Assembly: GCF_008831285.2 (NCBI RefSeq)
Contig: NC_045143.1
Location: 11,663,503 to 11,727,502, forward strand
DNA from: Nymphaea colorata
Lineage: Eukaryota > Streptophyta > Magnoliopsida > Nymphaeales > Nymphaeaceae
Length of the DNA: 64,000 nucleotides
Direction of reading: 5' to 3'
In this document: piece after piece, positions 1 through 10,849 of the stretch
Layout: each line of letters opens with the position of its first letter
Numbering within the stretch: the stretch's first letter is position 1
The notes under the pieces: model-generated
The model's input: the letters and a program-made list of their open reading frames with translations, nothing else
Told to the model about the DNA's origin: nothing
Databases searched by the model: none
Translations under genes and position numbers: made by a program

Positions 1-484
1 TGGGATAGAGGTGTCAATGAGTTGCAGCTATTTGGATCAGCAGCCTGAATATGAAACAAAGAATTGGAATTGATGCAAAAGTATTCAAACGTTAATCAGA
101 GATTCAGAGTCAGATTTGACACCAACCGAATTACGTCCATATTTGTCTAATGTCAAGATCCAAATAAATCTAAACATCTAATTCTACTCAAAACTCTGTT
201 TTGGTTTTGATTACATAGACATGTGAGTCTGAACCGGACAAAGACTGAAAAGTCAAGTTATTCTCGCCATAAATCCTACATTCAAACAGTTTATATCTCC
301 AAAGATAGCAAAAGAAAGTTTATCTAGATAATTAAAGCAAGGAAAGAAAAGTTACGGGTACAGAATAGACGTCAACTACAATGATACCCAGAATATAACT
401 TCTAGTTGGACTTGTGTGTTATAGTGCCTAATGAAGCCAGAAAAATTTCAGAACGAAAGACAATAGACAGTCTAGACTGAAGGG
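1..484. other. Intergenic / 3' flank of the AAA-ATPase gene
   Basis: AT-rich sequence downstream of the minus-strand AAA-ATPase stop codon. It presumably contains that gene's 3' untranslated region. No other coding region, repeat or RNA gene was recognised. Confidence 0.5.
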
Positions 485-2795
485 CTAATCACTGCCTTCA
501 CTAAGAGCGAGGCCACCGTCCTCTTGATCCGTGCTGTCTTGGGGCTCCCCATCGTTCTGTTTCTTCATCTTCTCTTCCTTTGCCTTCTTCATGAACTCAA
601 TCACCTTCTCGACGCAAGGAGTCTTTCTCTGTTTTTCAAGCATCGTTCTCGGCATCAGCTTCTCCGCAACATCAGCCGGAGTCACTTCCACCTTTTCAAT
701 CTCGATCAGCTCCTGGACGTCAGCAAACAGAGAGTGGGATTCCAAATCCAAGAAGTTGTTGGCAAGAACAGTAAAGCCCTCGTAGGTGCAGTAAGACATC
801 TCGATGTGCTTGTCCATCCTGCCAGTCCTGATCAATGCACGATCCAACTTCTCAATGTGGTTGGTGGTGAAGATTATGAGCCTCTCCTCTCCACATGAAG
901 ACCACAAACCATCGATGAAATTGAGCAGTCCTGATAGAGTCACCTTGCTCTCCTCCTTCTCCGGGGATTCCATTCCCGGACGTTTCGGCCCCTGGGCCTC
1001 TGATGAGCCTTCTTCTGACGTTTTCTTCTTCTTCTTCTTCCGGTCGGCCGTGAGATCCACGCTGCAATCTATATCTTCGATGACGATGATTGACTTGCTG
1101 CTTGTTTCAATCAAGAGCTTCCTCAGATCTGTGTTGTTCTTTACTGCGGTGAGCTCCAGATCGTAGACGTCATAGTCCATGTGCTTGGCTATGGCCGCAA
1201 TCAAGGTAGACTTGCCCGTCCCCGGCGGTCCATGGAGCAAGTAACCACGCTTCCACGTTTTCCCGATCTTCCGGTAATAATCCTTCCCGTTCTTGAAGAA
1301 ATCAAGGTCTTCCAAAATGTCAGCTTTCTTCGCATGGTCCATGGCCAGTGTGTCGAAGGAGGAAGGGTGATCGAAGGTGACGGGACTCCATGCCTTTTTC
1401 TTGGATGAAAATGAGTATTCATTGTCTCTGCTTGGCGTGTTAGTGAACAGCTTCCGCCGTCTGTTCTTCACCTCAATGGCCTTAGCCACTTCGAAGACGT
1501 GCTTTAGGTAGGAGTTTATGATCAGGTCCCTGTAACGCTTGTTGTAAGTGAGGACATAGTGCCTGTCACGGCGACCAAGCAAAGGAAGCAGATGAGAGAG
1601 CAGCCATTGATTCAACCACGAGCAAATGTCCAGAAAGTCTTGGCCCGTCGGAACCCTTTCGAACGGAATCAGTGCTGAATCGATTTTGACAACTAAAAAA
1701 CAATTGAAAAAGAAAGCTTTTTTCTGCAAAGACGTGAAAGTAAAAATGAAAGCTATGTAGGACATTTTTTTAATAAATTACTAAAATGCCGTTCCTTTCT
1801 TTATTTGTGATGGTTATTGTAGTGTTTTTTTTTTCATTTAAGTTTCCAAATGAATACAATACTATGTTTTTGGGGACCATTTGCATATCAAATGTACGCT
1901 TGCAAGTATTGTAATCACAACCTCTGCAAGTGTGCATTAAGAAACAACAAATCCAAGCGCGTAAAAAAACCACCAAAATAAAGCGAGCAATTTAAAAATG
2001 GTCGTTTGCTCAAGACAAATCTTCTAAATACTTTTAGACGAAAGCGTGCAGTTCTTAACTCAACTCAAAAGGAAGTAGCTTTTATATATGCTCCTATACC
2101 ATAAAAGGAGAATTTGATTTGGAGTATGTAGACATCTCATCACTACCGACACAACTGTGGATTAATGAGTTAATGAAAAAAAAAAGAAAAAAATGGCTTC
2201 GGTTCTCTTTCAAGGAGTGAGATTAAGTTATCAACCTTTCTATTCACCTGAAAATCGATTCCTTAAAAGCAAGTCATAAGAAGAAAAAGAAAAAGCATAT
2301 AATTTTGTGTTTTTTTTTCTTGAGATAGAAATGTCCGGCAGATCATTTTAGTGTGATAACATACCTGCGTTCCTCGGCCTCGCGGTCGTAGTAGGAGGAG
2401 GAGCGGTAAGAAGTGGTGTGGGATGACCACCAGACGGTGATCCCCTGGAACTTGTCCGTGATCTGTTGGTGCTCGTCCATGCTCAATTTCAAGTTCTCCG
2501 TGTCGTTGTCCAGATTGGCTCTCATCTTGCGGGCGGACTTGGAGGTGTTGGCGGCCAGGTAGACGGTGATAAGCTCGAATATCTTGGTGGTGGTAAGGTA
2601 CCAGCGCTCCTGTCCCATCTCGTCGATCCGGATCTCTGCGTACGGGTACAGCAGATCGAACAACCTGTGCGACACCTTCATCAACAGACTTTGGGGAGAG
2701 AAAGGGAGATAGTCTTTCGCGAAGGCAGCCATGAACATGAAGGACGCGAGGACGGAGCCCCAGCTGGTCCATGTCATTCCACTCTCCATTGGCAA
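485..2795 (-). CDS. BCS1-like AAA-ATPase, AATP1/ASD group (two exons)
   Basis: Membrane-anchored ATPase of the plant AATP1/ASD (BCS1-like) family; members sit in mitochondrial, ER or plasma membranes, and the client here is unknown. Exon 1 is 2795-2365 and exon 2 is 1562-485. The intron (2364-1563) has a GTATGT donor and a GACAG acceptor. Joined length is 1,509 bases, 502 residues, normal for the family. A hydrophobic N-terminal segment (about residues 11-30) is the likely membrane anchor, followed by the AAA-associated N-terminal domain. Walker A GPPGTGKS lies at about 255-262 and Walker B IIVIEDID at about 302-309. A second-region-of-homology stretch with FTTNHIEKLDRAL and GRMD lies at about 375-394. 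A lysine run after Walker B and an acidic C-terminal tail are typical variable parts. A second Met lies two codons after the chosen start, so the exact start is uncertain. The open frame continuing upstream of 1562 (to 1765) is intron read-through, since it lacks family similarity until the RHYVLTY motif. Confidence 0.9.
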
Positions 2796-2850
2796 ACCAA
2801 GATATTCTCTTCCTTGCCTGCCTGCTTTCAGAGATAGCCAGTAGGCACCC

Positions 2851-2860
2851 CTTTTTATAT
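2851..2860 (-). promoter_or_regulatory. Probable TATA box of the AAA-ATPase gene
   Basis: On the minus strand this reads ATATAAAAAG, about 56 bases upstream of the ATG. That fits a plant TATA box with a short leader. No transcript evidence is available. Confidence 0.5.
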
Positions 2861-2970
2861 GAGGGCAGGAGAGATCGTAGACGACACCAGGTGGCTTCCC
2901 CGAAGTTTGATCTTCTGCGTATCTGAAAGAACTTTTGGGTCACGTATATATCAATGTTTTCACCTAACAA

Positions 2971-5900
2971 AGTTATTTGGAATATTATATATTTCTATGT
3001 GAACGTACGAGCCCTACGGAGCCCTAAGGAAAAGTCGAATGTTTCTTGGGCTTGAAGTCATTGACACTAATATCTTAATATTTTCATATTGCAATATTAA
3101 TGAAAAATTGTGTTTAAAAAGCACGGAATTTTTTTTTTTAAAAAAAATAACAATAATTTCACGCATGTACCAAGAAAGAGCGTTGGTCGTATCCGAACGA
3201 ACCTTCCCTGGCTATTTATTTTTTAATAATAAGAGGCCGTGTGGAGGGTCCAAAACAACACAGCAAAAACACTCGGTTGGGTGATATATATATATATATA
3301 TGGGCGGTGTTGGTGTTGACGGCATAGTGTTGATGACGTAACTATGATGTCAATGTGTGACCAATTGATTGTTGTAACTTTCAATACTTGGAAGACGCAG
3401 TCATGGTGGTCTGTAATTTTATTATATTCTTTTGACGAAACACGACCGATTGGTGTTCTCGGACAAACTGGTCGGTCTCATATGTTGGAAAGTCTACACT
3501 TACGTGGAATCCAATGGATGTGCCCCACAATGCCTTAAGCCAAAAGTCCAATGTTACGTGGGGTTGAAGTCATTGTTACTGATATTGTAATCTTGCCAAA
3601 AATATTGCCATATTAAAGAAAAAAATGAGAATTAACTAAAAAAAAGTGATAAAATATGTGTTTTCTTAAAGAAGAAATCATTTATCACATTTTTCCTTTT
3701 CTCTGTATTGCAATTTTTCGGGGTTTTCATTTGTCTTCTATTCCTTTTCAATAAAATGGATGGAGCTTAATCTTCCTGCAAGGTTGCATCGGAAGTATTT
3801 TTTGGTGAAAAGTCCTGAAAAACTTGTATGTAGGTGTCTGTGTGTATGTGTGAGTTTGTGTGTAGAGGATCAAGCATTTTTCATTACAATCTTGAGGACT
3901 TATTTATATATATATATATAAAAGTTGGCACCAATAGGACTCCGACTTATAATAAACAAAATTGTTGTTGTTTTTTTTTTCAATTCAATAAACGACCAAT
4001 CACCTATCAATAGAAACAAAAGGTGCTGAAACCTGCAATATTCTGTCATTCCGCTATGAATGGATGACATTCATTTGGTCGAATGCTTTTCCGCCAGACT
4101 GTTTGGGGTCTTCGTTTTCCATGACGTCTTTCTTTTGTGTTCCTTAGGCTGTCGCCTTCTCTGTCTTTAAGGCCACTGTGTCCCTTCACCCTCAGTTTTT
4201 AGACTCGACATCTTCGAAAATCCAGTTTTGTAAAAGTTTAATTTTTGATGAGTTTTCAAAAAGCAGTTTTTGTATTTTGGTGACAGATCAAAAACACAGT
4301 TCTTTTTTTTTATAAAAATAATGGTAGGTAAGGTTATTCGCTGTTTTTTGAAAAAAAAAAGCTAAATTTTAGTCAAACCCAGACCTGATTTTCGGGTTAT
4401 TAAAAAATATCTTAAACCAAAGGCAAAAACAACCTTCTAAACCTTTGTGATGGGCTGTCATGCAAATACGCTGTTACTTTTAATGGAGCTTTCTTTTGAG
4501 TCCTTGTATGTCATACTTTGTGTGTGTTGTTGCTCATCAATTTAGGGATCTAAACAGATTTGGCATATCTGGTCCGACATGATTTTTAATTTTTTTTGTC
4601 GGATCGAGTAAGGAAGTGTAGATCTGTTTGCTTGTTGGATTCAGATTTTTTTTGCATGCAATTTCACAACTGAATCTGAAATTGAGCCTGATGTCTGATT
4701 GACTAGATCATGATTAAAATCCAGCCCAAACATCTAAAAATGTTGGATCTTGTAATAGTTGGACCAGAAATTCAGTTTTCCAAAACTTGGGTCTAATTTG
4801 ACTACAGACCTAAATCTTGATTAAGTCAAACTTGATAAACACAGGATCTGATCCAAATTTAAAGTGCAACCTAATTAATGTGAAGCCCCATCTGTTTTAG
4901 TCCGCTGTGTTGTGCCAATGGATTTTTGCAAACAAGCCAAGCCGAATTGGAGACGGAATTTATTAACCACATCGTACTTGGTCTAGAAGAATAGCACCCA
5001 CGGCAATCGAACTGATGACCAGCCTTTCACCACTTCACCAGTTGAACGAGCTATGTTGGAGAATTATAGTTAATTCATATTCAAAAGAGCGCTATATTTT
5101 TTGAAATGCACTTAGGAGTAGCATCCGTAACAAAACCATTTATGAACTCACCTTGCTTATGAGACATATTTGACAAGTATCTTTGACTTGATGCCTCATC
5201 TTAATCAAGTATTTCCCTAAATCATTTGAATGGTGGGGTCATGGTTTGGATCCCATAGGATTTTTAGTCTTCTAAGCAAGCCAAGGCGTGTATAGACTAA
5301 AGGCGAAGGTAGTACCTTGAACTTTTTCATTGGTAGACTCGTGCATAGATTTGATTTAATCAACAAAGCAGTAGAAAAAGTTGCTAAAGCTCAAATCCAT
5401 GAGCTACCACTATCTTCCACAGAAGTTTAAGCTAGAATAGTCCTTGAGTCAGAGGTATTAATCAGGAGACTTTCCACTGCTAGAACTAGAAGTGCGACTA
5501 CCTCAAACATCATGGTGCAGCTTTCTTGTACTAGAAATGAAGAAGAAAATCAAATCACCAAGACGGAGTGAAGCTCCTCCTCTGGAACACAGTTCCTGAT
5601 TTGCTCCTAAGTGAAGTATTTTCGGCTCCTCTCAAAAGTAATATTGTGCCTACAATGCAAGCTAATATTAATAGTCTTTGCTCCACTGTGCTGGTATTTG
5701 CCCAATAATTAGGCAGTCTAATTAAAATGTGTGCTCAACATAGAAGTGTGGCAACTCCGAAAAGCTGCACATTAAGGGATTGCTCATTGATCTGTCCCCC
5801 CTCACGAGATATCTCCACTACGAGTCTATAAAATCCAAAGCATGCTCCTTTATGAGAAATTAAATTCAACCTCAATTAGTAGGAGTTCTATATATAAGAG

Positions 5901-6566
5901 CTAAATGCGCATGTATGACTAGTATTTTGGGATTTTCTTTAATTAGGGATTATATTAATTAGAATTGGGAAGAATTAGGTGAATCATGAGAGGTCAATGA
6001 GGCCTAAATAAAGTTACATGTTGCAAAATTTGGTTTTACATCTATGTGTGCAATTTGTGATTGAATGTGGTTTAATTAATTAGGTGGCATGGATGAGCCC
6101 AAAGATTTTACTGAAAAGAAACCTTCTTTTCAGTGGTGAGCAATTTTAGCTTACCTTGTTTTAGTGCTTGAGCTTGAATTGCTAAGCTATCTTTCAGATT
6201 GATCATGATTTCAGATGTTCATAGCAGATCACCTATGCTTAGGTTGTTGGTTATTACTATATTTTATGGTGAAAAGTCAACTAGATATTCTACATGGATG
6301 ATATGTTATTGTTTCATATTGTACTAGAATTTATTGTTGCTGGCAATGATATTTCTAATGGCTGCAATAAATTATTGCACAACAAGATTGTAATTAAATT
6401 ATTAAACATATATTATAAGAATCAGTTTTATAAGGGTTACAAATAAAATTTCCAAGCAAGTCTGTGTCGTGAATGGTAGCGTCCAAAAAAGAATGGCCTG
6501 TAGACTGGCTAGGAGCAAGTGCTTTAACACTCTTCAATTAGTTAACTTGCTGCTGACTTCAGATAA

Positions 6567-6570
<4 letters not shown>
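2971..6570. other. Intergenic region, no recognisable gene
   Basis: About 3.6 kb of AT-rich DNA. It holds a (TA)n run at about 3284-3301, another at about 3903-3921 and several poly-T/poly-A tracts. Short open stretches around 5360-5560 do not match any family I recognise and are broken by stops. I see no RNA gene. Confidence 0.5.

Positions 6571-6609
<39 letters not shown>
6571..6609. repeat. (GA)n microsatellite
   Basis: About 39 bases of uninterrupted AG dinucleotide. Short open frames reading through it are low-complexity artefacts. Confidence 0.95.
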
Positions 6610-6613
<4 letters not shown>

Positions 6614-6909
6614 AAAAGGTTTTAATACTACGAACCTGTTCCCATGATTGAATTGGACCAGCTAAGGCCGAGTCAATTCATGATAGAATCTGGTACAGGT
6701 CCGGAACTATATCAGACCCAACTGGATTTAGTAACAAGACACAGTCGGATCCAGATCGAGTTAAAAAGACCTGGGCCAATTTTTTTTTTTTTTTTCAGTT
6801 TTCTTGATTCTAGGGATGGATTCAAATTTGGACCCACCCCGCTTGGCAGCACCGAACCGCTAGAGGCAGTTCACTGCCTGTGTTATTATGAAGCGGCAGA
6901 GGTTGCAGC
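6610..6909. other. Intergenic spacer
   Basis: Non-coding spacer with a 15-base poly-T tract near 6780. Nothing else recognised. Confidence 0.4.
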
Positions 6910-7380
6910 CACCACAAAAAATTAGTATTTTATCGACAGCCAAAAAAACATCGATAAATGTGGAACGACATTTTCTCTGAATGTCGGGGAACAATATGTC
7001 GGTGGAAACTATCGTTGACATTTTCAACTACTTGTCGTCTATGCATGGTGAACATAGTCAAATAAACTATTATCGACGACTATGCTAACATTAGTTATAA
7101 TTCTCAACAGCATTTACTAAATCTCCTAAATCTCAATAACGATCTTTATCGACACTCGGCCGGACATCGGTTAAAAAAATAACGACGGTTGTTATTCACG
7201 TCCCTAATTCTTTGACCGACGTTCAGCTTAACGTCGGTAATAATCTTTGTCGATGCATTTCCAAAAATGCGTTGGTAAAGAGTTGTAAATTTTTTTTCAA
7301 TTGACAATTGAAATAAGTTTTGAAAATAAAAAATACATCTATAAATATAAACCTGCTTACAATAAAACCATCTAGGCAAG
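6910..7380. mobile_element. CACTA (En/Spm)-like transposon end with subterminal repeats
   Basis: The segment opens with CACCACAAAAAATTAG, one base off the CACTACAAAAAA-type terminus of plant CACTA transposons. It continues with a dense field of short motifs on both strands (TCGACG, CGTCGGTAA, TCGTTGACA, CGACACTCGG) from about 6930 to 7265. That subterminal array is characteristic of the superfamily. No transposase frame and no matching second terminus were found, so this is probably a fragment or a non-autonomous copy. The right boundary is approximate. Confidence 0.6.
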
Positions 7381-7555
7381 TTTGGTGAATCTGGCCAGCA
7401 GACACCCTCTAGAGCCTATGCCGGCTAGTGGGAGGGTTGTAGGCCCTCCATTTCTCTCAGTGATAGTCGGCCCTTCCTCCATTTTTCTCCACGAGATACC
7501 AAGACGGGTCCCTCCAATTCATCCAGTGGCAATTCTACTGCAACCAATCTATTAT

Positions 7556-7705
7556 GGTGTCCCACGCATGTATGGTGCCTGTGTAGTCCCTTTATTTTGA
7601 ATAGGGTGGTTGGCGGTGTCTCATGCATGTATGGTGCCTGTGTAGTCTAGCAGAAGGGCGGTTGGCCGTCCCTTTCTTTTGAATAGGGTGTTTGGCCCTT
7701 TACAT
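7556..7705. repeat. Imperfect tandem duplication, about 58-base period
   Basis: A unit containing GCATGTATGGTGCCTGTGTAG followed by TTTTGAATAGGGTG occurs twice, starting near 7556 and 7614. The second copy carries a small internal insertion. The rest of 7381-7770 is unassigned non-coding sequence. Confidence 0.7.
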
Positions 7706-7771
7706 TCCTGTGAGGGACCCTGATGGGTCCTTTGTTGTTTTTTCTTTTAATGGTGGAGCTGATGGCAAAGC

Positions 7772-10607
7772 CATCAGTAACTAAACACGAAAAGGAAATA
7801 GATACAAAGTTTTTTTTTTTTGTAACAATCACACACCTACGTAGTTGGCGTAGGCCCAATCTGTCTATTGCGTACAAATAACTTGCCTACGTAATTAGCA
7901 CATGAGACGATCTGTCCTATCATTTAATGTTAATGAAAATAACCTAGTAATAAAAACATTGCTTTATATATATGTTGGAGAATGACGGCTCTCAAGTCTT
8001 AGTCTCAAACACCATAAAGTTGTACAAGTATGTACAAGGAGAAATGTATATGACATTATCGCATTACTTTCAGCATCTCCCATCCTTTCAGCCACCCGAT
8101 GAACGAGCATCATCCGTTACATAGTGAGAACCTAATGAAAGTAGATAGTCATAGCATCAGTACAGCCACTGTGCACAACGAAAATGATCACAAGGTCTCA
8201 AATATATCATTTGAGCATAGAGTTTATGTATTGTATTGATTTAAAATAATAATGAGTGAGTATCATTATTGGAAGCAAGCTCACTCCAACACTGGTGAGT
8301 CATAGTTCAAAAGGCTCATTAAATTTGGTTTGCCAATTTCTTTGACATTCCAAGGAATCAGACTCAATCTGAGTCACATGAAAACAAATCACATCGTGAT
8401 AATAAAGAAAGTAGATAAATAAATAAATATACAGAAAATTCATAATCTCATGAATTTTTATGATGTATACATACACACTTGCTGAGTAAGATCACATGAT
8501 GTCACTCAGTTTGTTAGTATATTTAGGGTAGACCATTGCATATCTTACAGTCCCAAACATTGAGTCACTGAGAATATTGGCATAGTTTGGGGTGACCACT
8601 ATCGTGCCTCACATTTCGTTGAGATCAACTGTGTTACTGCAGTAACTGCATCCCACAGTCAATTTCTCACGATGGGGACGGCCTCTTCTAAGTAGCCTGG
8701 GGAATGAGCACTTTATCAATTCATGCATTCAGGGAATGTTTCACTCACAGGTACCCGGACCGCTGCAGCACCCAACCAAGCCTTTTTAATGTTTTACAAT
8801 TGGGTTCAACTCTTTATAGTCGCAACATGTGCCGATCTTAAACTTTTCATTTCCGATATATTGTGTTGCTCTTAGACTTTCCCCTTATACCATCAATTTA
8901 GAAATATAAAACTGAACCTAGGTCATTGCCCACATCATAATGATAACTCATGCCATGAGTAAACATTTGTGCAAAGTAAATAAACAACCATCATGCTCAA
9001 TTAATTTAATGTAAGCGCATACTTTCACATCCATCATCACTACCTTGCTTGCATTATCAAATATGCTCATCTCAGAGCTAAAGCATGAGTTTATCATTAA
9101 CAACTCACTCTTGAAACTCAATATCAAAAATGTAACATCAACACAGCTCAAGTTCCCTATGTGAGTGTGACATGTATTTCCAAAACTAATTACAACCAAA
9201 TAACATGTATGTATGCATGAACATGTATTCAAAGAATCAACTGAACTTATTTTACCTAAGCCATTCATACTTGCAACTTAGGCTCTAAATCTCAACTTTG
9301 TTAGTATAAGCACTCTATAAGATATGTGATTAATCAAATTATGTATTATTAACATTAAACCTTAACTAAAATTCCATGTCGTCAATTGGCTGTCAAGCTT
9401 TATCTAGGCTCTGCGTGCGACCAAGGTTATCTAATCAAAACTGGCTTGCAGTAGACCAAGATCTACTAGTTATCATGGCCGACTAAGGTTAGTTGGGCCC
9501 CATGGCCTAGCCTAGCTCATTGTCAAGTTTCACTATACAGCAAACCATTGTGCAGTTTGACACGGATTTTGCTGTAGCCTAGACAATTAAGTCATGCGAT
9601 CACTTAAGGCAAATTCCATTTGTTGCTTGTATGCGCTACATACAAAATGAGGGGGTTCAAGGTTTCTAACGAAAATTTAGCAGCATCTGACTACTGCTTC
9701 TGATTTACTGGGTTCCAATCAGTCAAAATCATGAAAAATAGCTGCAAAGTGCAGTCTAGGAGAAGCAATTAAAATTTCTACAGTAAACAATCTAATGTAA
9801 TAAGAAAAATTACAATAACATTCATTATATCTGATATATTAGTATAGTCTTTGCTCCAAGTGATTATAATGCGCAGATGAAGAACTCAGCAAGGTTTCAT
9901 TGGTGATCGACACTTTCTCTCTCCTTAATTTTCTCTCTCTACCCTCTCTTTCTCCTCTTTTCCCTTTTCTTTCTCTTTCTCCTCTTTTCCCTTTTCTTTC
10001 TCTTTCTCCTCTTGTCTGTTTTTCTCCTCTCCTCCCCTTTCTCTTCTTCTCTCTCTTCCTCCTCCCCGCCCTCTTTTTTCCCTCATCTCTTTCTCTTCTC
10101 TCTCACATTGCATTCGAAAGGGGGTGGCAATCCCTATTTATAGCCAAAGGTTATTATTTTTTTATTACTTATTATATCATATTTTATATTAATTTACGTT
10201 GAAAAAAATGAATTTGGTGTTTAAACTCTTGAATTGTCATTAGCTAAATTTAATCATGATTAGCATAATTTAATTTCGATTAGCTAATTACTAATCTACT
10301 CATGTCATGGCTGAAAATTACAAGTTTACTGCTGACCAAAGACCATAATACCCCAGTCTTACCGGGTCTTAGACTATTTTAACCTCTTAGTTTGACTGTA
10401 AATTTCGTAACCATCTGACATGTATTTGTCATCTGGTTTGAAACATAAGCAAGACTAGGTCATATACTTTTCATATGTATTATTATTTTCAAACCTGATG
10501 CAGTGTCTTAGCAATATACACAAAGAAACATAGTAGGGTTCAAGAACTTTTAGGGCTAAAATTGTAACTCATACATTGTTTTTGATGCCAAGAAGCTGTA
10601 TGTTACA
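7772..10607 (-). repeat. 3' LTR of the decayed gypsy element
   Basis: About 2.8 kb long; ends in GTTACA on the plus strand. Compared with the right LTR, about 20 bases near its left edge appear to be missing, and it has extra sequence near 9370-9590. A minus-strand TATAAATA at 10135-10142 precedes a purine-rich GAGA leader (10110-9920), which marks the probable U3/R boundary. Confidence 0.75.
10135..10142 (-). promoter_or_regulatory. Probable LTR TATA box
   Basis: TATAAATA on the minus strand, followed by a GAGA-rich leader. The equivalent position in the other LTR (about 16846-16853) reads TATAAATG, so the site is nearly conserved in both copies. Confidence 0.5.
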
Positions 10608-10620
10608 ATTCTTACCTCCT
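10608..10620 (-). other. Polypurine tract of the decayed gypsy element
   Basis: AGGAGGTAAGAAT on the minus strand, directly adjoining the TGTAAC start of the 3' LTR. This is the expected plus-strand primer position. Confidence 0.65.
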
Positions 10621-10849
10621 TAAGAAAATTTTGTCCTTGAAATTTCTTATGTATGTGAAAACAGTTGGGGATAGTGTTTATGCATATTAGCTTTCAACTC
10701 CAAGTACTGTTATAGCTATGTGGTGTTGTCATTCCACCTTTACTACTAGTAGCTTCTTTGTTCCCAATACTCATTCGTGTTTGTCAACTATGTGAATTGA
10801 TTGTTCTATATAAGTCAAATCTTCTCGAACTACTAAATCATGATAATTG

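Noticed and set aside
524-1408. Plus-strand open frames opposite the AAA-ATPase exon 2
   Set aside because: Antisense shadows of the coding exon with no domain of their own.
2263-2970. 235-codon minus-strand frame over exon 1 of the AAA-ATPase
   Set aside because: It is out of frame with the conserved N-terminal domain encoded by 2795-2365; Arg/His/Pro-rich shadow of a GC-rich exon.
9900-10202. Open frames on both strands over a CT/GA-rich tract
   Set aside because: Purine/pyrimidine bias in the LTR leader keeps several frames open; the peptides are Ser/Leu/Phe or Glu/Lys/Arg repeats.
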